NCBI GenBank assembly: GCA_964655115.1
Contig: CAZZKM010000011.1
Span: 1-36,282, forward strand
Source of the DNA: ATZT02 sp964655115
GTDB lineage: Bacteria; Actinomycetota; Actinomycetes; S36-B12; UBA5976
Direction: 5' to 3'
Length of the DNA: 36,282 nt
The notes beneath the pieces were generated by a model. It was not told the DNA's origin. It saw nothing but the letters and a program-made list of their open reading frames with translations, and ran no database searches. Shown here piece by piece: positions 7,063 through 13,794 of this stretch (the first letter of the stretch is position 1; each line of letters begins with the position of its first letter). Position numbers and translations under genes: made by a program.

Positions 7063-7959
7063 CACACTAGATATTTTTATTCCTTGTACTTTTGCAACTC
7101 CAAATAAAATTAATAATGCACCAATTGGTTGATACCAATGAAGTGATTCTTTCAAAATAAAAAAGCCCGCAATTGTAGAAACTATTGGTGTGGCATAAGT
7201 AATTGTTGCTGCAGCTAAACTTCCTACATCTCTTAATATTTTATAAACCAAAGGAAACGCAAAACCTGTTGAAAAGATTCCTAAGAAAAGAATCGATAAA
7301 AGATTTAAATTATTAATTTCCTCAACTCTTGGGCTAAATATTAAACAAAGAATCAATAGTTGAATTGCTGAAGAACTAAGTTGAGCTCCTATAAAAGATG
7401 AGGGAGATAAATTTAAAACAGTTACTTTTGCTCGTGTGTAAATTACTGCAGCGCCGTAACAAGCTGTTGCAATAAGGACTGCAAGTAATCCAATCAAATC
7501 ACTTTCAGCACTTGAACCTTCCCAGATACCAAGCAGAATTAAAACCCCAGCGAACCCAATCAAAATTCCAATATATTCATTTTTTGTAATTTTTTCTGTA
7601 GGGATGAACATGATTGCAAAAAGTGCAGTCCAAAGTGGAGTGGCTGCATTTCCAATACCAGCTAAAACTGAACTTACGTGAGTTTCTCCAAACGCAATTA
7701 AAGCAAATGGAGCGGTGTGTTGAAAAAATCCTGCAATATTTGCTCTGATCCAAGCAGTTTTAGTTTTAGGTAATTTTTGTTTTAAAAAAAGTAAGATAAT
7801 TAAAACAGTTATTGCGCCAAGTCCAACTCGACCAAAAGCTACTTGTAATGCTGAAAGCCCATTCAAAGCAAATTTGATAAATAGGAAAGATAATCCCCAT
7901 ACAAAACTTAAAAAAATCCACGATGGTAGCCATGTATTTAATGGTGGTTTTTGTGACAT
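7051..7959 (-). CDS. EamA/DMT-superfamily inner-membrane transporter
   Basis: Ten-helix integral membrane permease of the drug/metabolite transporter superfamily, with 302 residues and two homologous EamA halves (about 10-145 and 155-292). Typical features are the early FVWGLSFLFIKFALNGL segment, the AFGETHVSSVLAGIGNAATPLWTALFA region before the halfway point, and the second-half counterpart LRDVGSLAAATITYATPIV. Substrate cannot be read from sequence; relatives export amino acids or other metabolites. The last four codons and the stop lie inside the tRNA-Thr gene on the other strand. Upstream, a CAGAAT -10 element sits 9 bases before the ATG without a Shine-Dalgarno site, and three TGTGAC/GTCACA half-sites cover the promoter, suggesting its own regulator. 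Confidence 0.85.
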   Translation of the reverse strand: MSQKPPLNTWLPSWIFLSFVWGLSFLFIKFALNGLSALQVAFGRVGLGAITVLIILLFLKQKLPKTKTAWIRANIAGFFQHTAPFALIAFGETHVSSVLAGIGNAATPLWTALFAIMFIPTEKITKNEYIGILIGFAGVLILLGIWEGSSAESDLIGLLAVLIATACYGAAVIYTRAKVTVLNLSPSSFIGAQLSSSAIQLLILCLIFSPRVEEINNLNLLSILFLGIFSTGFAFPLVYKILRDVGSLAAATITYATPIVSTIAGFFILKESLHWYQPIGALLILFGVAKVQGIKISSVWSR

Positions 7960-8000
7960 GAGTTTTCTATTCTGTCACATCAATAACATCTAAGTCACAT
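7952..8000. promoter_or_regulatory. Three TGTGAC/GTCACA half-sites over the EamA start and promoter (possible operator)
   Basis: TGTGAC at 7952-7957 forms an inverted repeat with GTCACA at 7974-7979 (16-base gap), and a second GTCACAT copy lies at 7994-8000, exactly 20 bp from the first GTCACAT (7974-7980). Spacings of 22 and 20 bp are close to two helical turns. The inner sites flank the candidate -10 at 7969-7974, so binding would block or modulate EamA transcription. The binding protein is unknown. Confidence 0.4.
7969..7974 (-). promoter_or_regulatory. Candidate -10 element (CAGAAT) for the EamA gene
   Basis: On the minus strand CAGAAT ends 9 bases before the ATG at 7959, with no Shine-Dalgarno sequence between. 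Spacing matches the other leaderless-type starts in this window, though the first base differs from TANNNT. Confidence 0.35.
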
Positions 8001-8033
8001 TATTAACGCCTATAACTAGAAAATGTGAAACGA

Positions 8034-8067
8034 GTGATTAATCCGACACGACCAAACGCGTAATCAC
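8034..8067. promoter_or_regulatory. Inverted repeat GTGATTA-N20-TAATCAC between EamA and DUF3263
   Basis: Perfect 7-bp arms at 8034-8040 and 8061-8067, with a locally more GC-rich spacer (ATCCGACACGACCAAACGCG). It lies upstream of a candidate -10 TACGAT at 8091-8096 that would serve the DUF3263 gene. It could be a dimer binding site or a hairpin; there is no T-run, so it is not a classic terminator. Confidence 0.35.
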
Positions 8068-8090
8068 ATACTTTTTCCTCTGTTATTAAA

Positions 8091-8096
8091 TACGAT
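8091..8096 (+). promoter_or_regulatory. Candidate -10 element (TACGAT) for DUF3263 gene
   Basis: TACGAT matches TANNNT. It would give a transcript start near 8103 and a leader of about 47 bases containing AGGAG (8133-8137), which lies 12 bases before the ATG at 8150. No good -35 hexamer is seen. Confidence 0.35.
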
Positions 8097-8149
8097 AGGG
8101 AAGGCTTAAAAATTAATTAGTAAAAGACTTTTAGGAGATTATTTAAATA

Positions 8150-8437
8150 ATGGATGCCGCATCACTTTCCCCCGGCAATAATGATTTTGAACTAACACCA
8201 AGAGATAAAGAAATTTTAGAATTTGAACGTCAATGGTGGAAATATTCAGGAGCTAAAGAACAAGCAATTAGAGAATTATTTGGAATGAGTGCAACTCGCT
8301 ATTACCAAGTACTTAATGCACTAGTGGATCATCCAGGTGCAATGAGTTTTGATCCAATGTTGATTAAACGCTTGCAGAGAATGAGAAATGCTAGAGCAAG
8401 AAATAGATCTGCCAGAAAACTTGGTATTCAACTTTAG
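8150..8437 (+). CDS. DUF3263 family protein (actinobacterial, HTH-like)
   Basis: Small basic protein of 95 residues found in actinobacteria; the Mycobacterium tuberculosis relative is Rv0430. The core runs from LTPRDKEILEFERQWWKY, through AKEQAIRELFGMSATRYYQVLN (a helix-turn-helix-like segment), to a C-terminal run rich in Arg (RLQRMRNARARNRSARKLG). This suggests nucleic-acid binding, but no function is established. The ribosome binding site AGGAG lies 12 bases before the ATG. In mycobacteria the next gene encodes a LytR_C protein (Rv0431, VirR); here the next gene is a cold-shock protein and no LytR_C gene is present locally. Confidence 0.88.
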   Translation: MDAASLSPGNNDFELTPRDKEILEFERQWWKYSGAKEQAIRELFGMSATRYYQVLNALVDHPGAMSFDPMLIKRLQRMRNARARNRSARKLGIQL

Positions 8438-8464
8438 TTTTGAAGAAATGAGTTAAACACTTAA

Positions 8465-8674
8465 ATGCCAAAGGGCAGCGTTTTGTGGTTCAACTCTGAA
8501 AAAGGCTACGGTTATATAAAAGCAGTTGATGGTTCTGAAATTTTTGTAAGAGAAAGCGCTATTCAAACTGACGGTTTACGAATTCTTGAATCTAGCGATA
8601 AAGTAAGTTTTGAAATCGATAACAAAACAGACGAACGCGGTCCTCAGGCAATAAAAGTAATTGTCCTGAATTAG
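8465..8674 (+). CDS. Divergent cold-shock-domain protein
   Basis: A single cold-shock domain of 69 residues, a five-stranded beta barrel that binds single-stranded RNA or DNA. GSVLWFNSEKGYGYIKAVDG holds a variant RNP1 (KGYGYI instead of the usual KGFGFI) and SEIFVRESAI a variant RNP2 (FVRESAI instead of FVHFSAI), so an aromatic and the His of the nucleic-acid platform are changed. It follows DUF3263 by 27 bases without a clear Shine-Dalgarno site, and its stop is embedded in the strong ribosome binding site of the next gene. It may be a chaperone for RNA with altered binding strength; that is inference. Confidence 0.87.
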   Translation: MPKGSVLWFNSEKGYGYIKAVDGSEIFVRESAIQTDGLRILESSDKVSFEIDNKTDERGPQAIKVIVLN

Positions 8675-8684
8675 AGGGAGTCTT

Positions 8685-9296
8685 ATGCAGTCTTCTAACG
8701 AAGAGACTTTGCTAAAAGAACTTTACTTACCACTTGCACAAGAATTAGTCTCTGCCTCTAATTCGGTTTTTGAATTAGTAAATAGTCCAACTGGTTCCAG
8801 GGTTGAATTAGCAAAAAGAGTAAGTGAAATAGAAAATAGAGCCGATGATTTGTTGATTAAGTTAGTTAAAAAAATTGGTCAATTAAATGTAAATATTGAG
8901 GTAAAAGATCAATATCTTGACTTAGCAAATTATTTAGATGATGCAATAGATTCTTTAGAAGAAGCTTCAGATTTAACTGTTCTTCATAATGTTGGAGAAT
9001 TTCCTCAAGGAACTAATGATTTAGTACAAGCAGTTAAAAATTTATCTGAGTTAACTTTAAAAAACTTAAAATTATTTGATGATTCTACTGCAATTGAAAA
9101 TTACTTTACGTTAGCAAATAAAATTGAAGATGATGGCGATAGAATCCATAGAAGAATTACTGCTTTGTTATTCAATGGTTCTTATCCTGCTATGGATGTT
9201 TTGAGAATAGTTGGTGTTGTTGATTTGTTTGAGGATTCTTTGGACGACATGGCTAGAGTTGCAAGAGCAGTTAACTCTTTAAATTTACACAAATAA
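8685..9296 (+). CDS. DUF47 / PhoU-like protein (Pit accessory family)
   Basis: All-helical 203-residue protein of the DUF47 family, related to PhoU. Two similar acidic helical halves are visible, with E-N-R-A-D-D (residues about 49-54) and K-I-E-D-D-G-D-R-I-H-R-R (about 146-157) as the repeated E-x3-D-type metal-binding signatures. Relatives act with Pit phosphate transporters. No transporter gene is adjacent here, which leaves its partner open. The start is well supported: GAGGGAG (8674-8680) overlaps the stop of the cold-shock gene and sits just before the ATG. The gene ends 8 bp from the convergent ppc gene. Confidence 0.85.
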   Translation: MQSSNEETLLKELYLPLAQELVSASNSVFELVNSPTGSRVELAKRVSEIENRADDLLIKLVKKIGQLNVNIEVKDQYLDLANYLDDAIDSLEEASDLTVLHNVGEFPQGTNDLVQAVKNLSELTLKNLKLFDDSTAIENYFTLANKIEDDGDRIHRRITALLFNGSYPAMDVLRIVGVVDLFEDSLDDMARVARAVNSLNLHK

Positions 9297-9304
9297 GATT
9301 TAAA

Positions 9305-12061
9305 TCAACCAGTATTTCTTAATCCAGTAGCAATTCCATTAATAGTCAGTAGCAAAGTTCTTCTAAGTAAAGGATCAATTTCATCGCTTATTTGATTTAA
9401 TTCTCTTACTTTTTTAAGTAAAGATACTTGTAAATATTGCAAAGGCAAAAGGTAAGTATCTCTGATTTGTAACGTTTTCTTTAAAGATTGTTGATTGTCC
9501 AAAATTTCGGCTTCACCAGTAATCCAAAGTATTTGTTTTTTGGTCTCTTCGTATTCCTCTTTAACTTTGTCAAACATATGATGAAATTCTTTAGGAACTA
9601 ATTCGTTCACATAATGTTGAGCAATTTTCATATCTGCTTTTGCAACGGTCATTTCCACATTGCTAATAAAGTTCTTAAAGAATGCCCAATTCTTGGACAT
9701 ATGTCTTAAGGTTTCCTCAAAACCTTCACTTCGAGCAGTTTTAATTCCAGTGCCAACTCCAAACCAACCTGGAATAATTTGTCTAGATTGGGTCCAACCA
9801 AAAACCCAAGGAATAGCTCTTAGAGATTCAATACCTGCATTTGCTTGTCTTTTAGCAGGTCTTGATCCAAGATGAAGATCAGCTAATTGTTCAACAGGAG
9901 TAGAAAGTGCAAAATAATTTGCTAAATCAGCATCTTTAGTTAAGGAATTGTATTTTTCTTGTGCTGAAAGACTGATTTTATTCATTACTTGATCCCATTG
10001 ATCCAAATCTGATTGATTTACTCTTGATGCAGCGTGTAAGAGAGTTGCTTCTAAAGTTGCTGCTACTAATAGTTCTAAATTTTCTTTAGCTAATTGGGGA
10101 AGTAAATATTTATCACTTATAACTTCGCCTTGTTCTGTTAATTTCATTTCACCATCAACTACACCCCAAGGCATCGCTAAAATTGCATCGTGAGTTGGTC
10201 CTCCACCTCGTCCCACAGTTCCACCACGACCATGAAAAATTCTTAATCTAACTCCATGTTTTAGCGCAACATCTCTTAATTTTCTTTGAGCAAGTTGAAT
10301 TTCCCATTGGCTAGTTGTTATTCCAGCATCTTTATTTGAATCTGAATAACCCAGCATTACTTCTTGTAAATTATTTCTTAAAGAAACCAGAACTCTGTAT
10401 GAAGGAGTTGATAAAAGAGTTTCTAAAATTTCTCCTGCATTTCTTAATTCATCAACAGTTTCTAATAATGGAACAAAATTAATTTTTGCAATTCTTGCTC
10501 CTAAATCCACTAAGCCATTTTCTTTTGCAAGTAAAACTGCAGCCATTAAGTCATCTGGCCCTTTAGTCATAGAAACTATGTAGGTATCGATTACTTCATC
10601 GCCGTATTGCAAAAGTGCTTGATTGATTGCACCAAAAGTTGAGTAAGTTCTAATGTGCTCTGGATCTGTTAATACAGTTGGTGTTGTGCCAAGTGGAGTA
10701 GCTGCTAATGGTCTTGGTGAATCTAATTCTTGAGCAAGTAATTCAAATCTTTCTTCTTTTTTTAACGACAAATAGGGTTTATCAATTAGTTTTGCTCGAT
10801 CAATTAAAGGAGCAAGTGCTTCGTGATGTTTTTCAGAGTGTTCCCTAACATCTAATTTTGCTAACTGTAGTCCAATCGCTGATGCAGTTCTTATAGCTTT
10901 ACCCAAAATTCCATTGGCTATTAATTCACTTTTTTCGTTATTTAAAGCATCATAAAGTTGAGTTAAATCTTGAATGAATTCTTTTTGGCTTGCATAATCA
11001 ACACCATCAACATGAACTGTTTTATTAGCAAATCTTTGTCTAGTTTTTTCTAACCTATGGCTAATTGCAGAAAGTTTTAATCTATAAGGCTCTTCTGCAT
11101 TAATTCTTTTCATTCTTGAGTCAAGTTCAGTTAAAGTAGTGAGATCTTTTTCCACAAAATTCCATAATTGATCATCTGCAGGAGAAATTCGATCCGAAAT
11201 CGATAAATCTTCAGCTAATCTTTTGATAATTTCTTGCAAATCTCTGATCGCATGTCCTCGTTGAAGAGTTAAAACATTCGTAGTTACCTCAGGAGTCACA
11301 AATGGATTGCCATCCCTATCGCCACCAATCCATGAACCAAATTCAAGAGGAGTGTCTGTGGGATTTAAAACATCATCAACTTTTAATTCTTTTGCTACAC
11401 GATTTAATTCCTGTAAAACTTCAGGTAATGCTCCGAGAGCAGCATCATCTAAATAGTTCATGGCATTTCTTGCTTCATCTAAAACTTCTGGACGTTCAAG
11501 TCTTAATTCATCGGTTTGCCAGAGTAAATCAATTATTTCTGAAAACTGATCATCTGTAACTGTTTTTATTGAACCACTTGAGTATTTCTCATTTAAAAGA
11601 TCTGCAATTCTTTTTAATTTTAAAAGCACACTTCTTCTTGAAGCTTCAGTTGGATGAGCGGTAAAAACAGGTCTGACATGAAGATTTTTAAAAGCATCTG
11701 CAACTGTTTTTGAATCTATATCTGAACTTTTTATTTTTTCTGCCATTTGTGAAAGCCAACTTCCATTAAGTTGTCTTTCACTTGCACGATCTTTTGATCT
11801 AAAAAATTGTTCTGTGATATTTGCTAAATGAAAATAAACACTAAAGGCTCTGGCGAGTTTAATTGCTGAATCTAGATCGATTCTTCCAAGAATTTGCGCA
11901 ACTTCTGAAGGGTTATCTTTTGATAAACCTCTAATTTTTTCTACCAATTCAAATAATTGGTTACCTTCTTGTCTTGTTAATGATTGGCCTAACAATATTC
12001 CCAAATGATGAATTTCAGAGCGCATGAGCGCATAAGAATCTTGGGAAGAGTTTTCAGGCAT
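9305..12061 (-). CDS. ppc: Phosphoenolpyruvate carboxylase
   Basis: Anaplerotic enzyme that carboxylates phosphoenolpyruvate with bicarbonate to oxaloacetate, feeding the TCA cycle and aspartate-family amino acids. The 918 residues match bacterial PEPC. HPTEASRR (136-143) holds the catalytic His; GGDRDGNP is at 246-253; GYSDSNKDAGI and the Arg/Gly-rich catalytic loop FHGRGGTVGRGGGPTHDAIL follow in the C-terminal half; AIPWVFGWTQSR and the C-terminal TGLRNTG are family signatures. The ATG at 12061 lies only 6 bases after a TAGAAT element, with no Shine-Dalgarno site, so the mRNA is probably leaderless. It is monocistronic. Oxaloacetate supply links to the aspartate used by NadB further along. 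Confidence 0.97.
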   Translation of the reverse strand: MPENSSQDSYALMRSEIHHLGILLGQSLTRQEGNQLFELVEKIRGLSKDNPSEVAQILGRIDLDSAIKLARAFSVYFHLANITEQFFRSKDRASERQLNGSWLSQMAEKIKSSDIDSKTVADAFKNLHVRPVFTAHPTEASRRSVLLKLKRIADLLNEKYSSGSIKTVTDDQFSEIIDLLWQTDELRLERPEVLDEARNAMNYLDDAALGALPEVLQELNRVAKELKVDDVLNPTDTPLEFGSWIGGDRDGNPFVTPEVTTNVLTLQRGHAIRDLQEIIKRLAEDLSISDRISPADDQLWNFVEKDLTTLTELDSRMKRINAEEPYRLKLSAISHRLEKTRQRFANKTVHVDGVDYASQKEFIQDLTQLYDALNNEKSELIANGILGKAIRTASAIGLQLAKLDVREHSEKHHEALAPLIDRAKLIDKPYLSLKKEERFELLAQELDSPRPLAATPLGTTPTVLTDPEHIRTYSTFGAINQALLQYGDEVIDTYIVSMTKGPDDLMAAVLLAKENGLVDLGARIAKINFVPLLETVDELRNAGEILETLLSTPSYRVLVSLRNNLQEVMLGYSDSNKDAGITTSQWEIQLAQRKLRDVALKHGVRLRIFHGRGGTVGRGGGPTHDAILAMPWGVVDGEMKLTEQGEVISDKYLLPQLAKENLELLVAATLEATLLHAASRVNQSDLDQWDQVMNKISLSAQEKYNSLTKDADLANYFALSTPVEQLADLHLGSRPAKRQANAGIESLRAIPWVFGWTQSRQIIPGWFGVGTGIKTARSEGFEETLRHMSKNWAFFKNFISNVEMTVAKADMKIAQHYVNELVPKEFHHMFDKVKEEYEETKKQILWITGEAEILDNQQSLKKTLQIRDTYLLPLQYLQVSLLKKVRELNQISDEIDPLLRRTLLLTINGIATGLRNTG

Positions 12062-12067
12062 GAGTTA

Positions 12068-12073
12068 ATTCTA
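12068..12073 (-). promoter_or_regulatory. -10 element (TAGAAT) for ppc, leaderless spacing
   Basis: On the minus strand TAGAAT is followed by TAACTC and then the ATG. Six bases from the -10 to the start codon place the A of ATG at the expected +1. No Shine-Dalgarno sequence could fit. Confidence 0.6.
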
Positions 12074-12132
12074 ATCAGTTGTGAAAAATTGAAATGGATT
12101 AACAATCAAATTAACGATTAATTACTTTGAAA

Positions 12133-13794
12133 TTAATTTGTTTTTGGATCATTTCCAGATAAAACATCTGATGCATCCACGATTCTGTAGGCATATCCTT
12201 GTTCGGCTAAGAACCTTTGACGATGTGCTGCAAAATCTGCATCGATTGTGTCTCTGGAAACTACGGCATAAAATCTTGCAGTTCTTCCATCTGCTTTAGG
12301 TCTTAAAACACGACCTAGTCTTTGAGCTTCTTCTTGTCTAGAACCAAATGATCCAGAAACTTGAATAGCAACACCTGCTTCTGGAAGATCGAGAGAAAAG
12401 TTTGCAACTTTACTTACTACTAATACTTTTAAATCTCCTGAGCGAAAACTTTCAAAAAGTTTTTCTCTTTCTTTAAGTGGAGTTGAACCATCGACTACTG
12501 GAGCACCTAAATGTTGACCAAGTTCTGCTAATTGATCTAAATATTGACCAATTACTAAAACGCGATCATCGCTGTGCTTTGCAACTAAAGTTTCAACCAC
12601 ATTATTTTTAGATAAAGTCGTAGAAGCTAAACGATATTTATCTTCTCTTTCTGCAGTTGCATAAGTTAATCTTTCATGTTCTGGCAAAGTAACTCTTACT
12701 TCAACACAATCTGCTGGAGCAATCCAACCTTGATCTGCCATATCTTTCCAAGGTGCGTCAAATCTTTTTGGACCAATTAAAGAAAAGACATCATCTTCTC
12801 TTCCATCTTCTCTAACTAAAGTAGCTGTTAATCCCAATCGTCTGCGTGATTGAATATCTGCGGTAAATCTAAAAACGGGTGCTGGAAGTAAATGCACTTC
12901 ATCATAAATAATTAAGCCCCAATTTTTTGCATCAAACAATTCAAGATGTGCGTATGTTCCTTTTCTTTTTGTTGTTAAAACCTGATAAGTAGCAATTGTG
13001 ACCGGTCTAATTTCTTTCTTGGCACCTGAATATTCACCGATTTCATCTTCAGTAAGTGTTGTTCTTTTTAATAATTCACTTCGCCATTGTCTTGCCGAAA
13101 CTGTGTTTGTCACAAGAATTAATGTGGTGGTTTTTAGTCTTGCCATTGCACTTGCACCAACAATTGTTTTTCCCGCACCACAAGGAAGAACAACTACACC
13201 AGAGCCTCCATGGACAAAAGATTCTGAAGCAATGTCTTGATAATTTCTTAATTCCCAACCTTTTTGAACTAATTCAATGGCGTGAGCATCACCATCTACA
13301 TAACCTGCATAATCTTCTGCAGGCCAACCTAGTTTTAATAATTGTTGTTTTAATTGTCCACGCTCTGATGGATGGACCACAATATTTTGATCATCTATTC
13401 TTTGCCCAACTAAAGGTTGAATTCTTTTACTTCTTAAAATTTCTTCCATTACTGGCAAATCTTCACAATGAAGAATTAATCCATGAGCTGGATCTTTTTT
13501 AAGGCTCAAACGACCATAACGATCCATTAATTCAGCAACATCAACTAACAAACCGTGTGGAACTGCATAACGTGAATATTTAAGAAGTGTGTCAACCACA
13601 CTTTCTGCATCTAATCCAGCAGCTCTTGCATTCCATAAACCAAGGGGTGTAATTCTGTAAGTGTGAACGTGTTCAGGAGATCTTTCTAATTCAGCAAAAG
13701 GTGCAATTGCTCTTCTTGCTTCTTGAGCTAATTCGTGATCAATCTCTAGTAAAAGAGTCTTATCACTTTGAACAATTAATGGACCATCAGTCAT
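12133..13794 (-). CDS. XPB/Ssl2-type 3'-5' DNA helicase
   Basis: Superfamily 2 helicase of the bacterial XPB family (Mycobacterium relative Rv0861c, Ercc3), ATP-dependent and probably active in DNA repair. The 553 residues hold an N-terminal damage-recognition-like region, helicase lobe 1 with PCGAGKT Walker A (204-210), DEVH box (298-301) and LTATLVRED, and lobe 2 ending in SGSFGSRQEEAQRLGRVLRP (motif VI). Its ATG overlaps the stop codon of the upstream gene by one base (TAATG), so the two proteins are made together. The 71 bases downstream carry the ppc promoter. No nuclease such as Bax1 is seen beside it. Confidence 0.92.
   Translation of the reverse strand: MTDGPLIVQSDKTLLLEIDHELAQEARRAIAPFAELERSPEHVHTYRITPLGLWNARAAGLDAESVVDTLLKYSRYAVPHGLLVDVAELMDRYGRLSLKKDPAHGLILHCEDLPVMEEILRSKRIQPLVGQRIDDQNIVVHPSERGQLKQQLLKLGWPAEDYAGYVDGDAHAIELVQKGWELRNYQDIASESFVHGGSGVVVLPCGAGKTIVGASAMARLKTTTLILVTNTVSARQWRSELLKRTTLTEDEIGEYSGAKKEIRPVTIATYQVLTTKRKGTYAHLELFDAKNWGLIIYDEVHLLPAPVFRFTADIQSRRRLGLTATLVREDGREDDVFSLIGPKRFDAPWKDMADQGWIAPADCVEVRVTLPEHERLTYATAEREDKYRLASTTLSKNNVVETLVAKHSDDRVLVIGQYLDQLAELGQHLGAPVVDGSTPLKEREKLFESFRSGDLKVLVVSKVANFSLDLPEAGVAIQVSGSFGSRQEEAQRLGRVLRPKADGRTARFYAVVSRDTIDADFAAHRQRFLAEQGYAYRIVDASDVLSGNDPKTN

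Noticed and set aside
13056..13502. Open frame of 148 codons on the plus strand opposite the XPB helicase
   Set aside because: The product is rich in Leu and His, typical of reverse-frame reading of AT-rich genes, and it covers the helicase motifs on the other strand.
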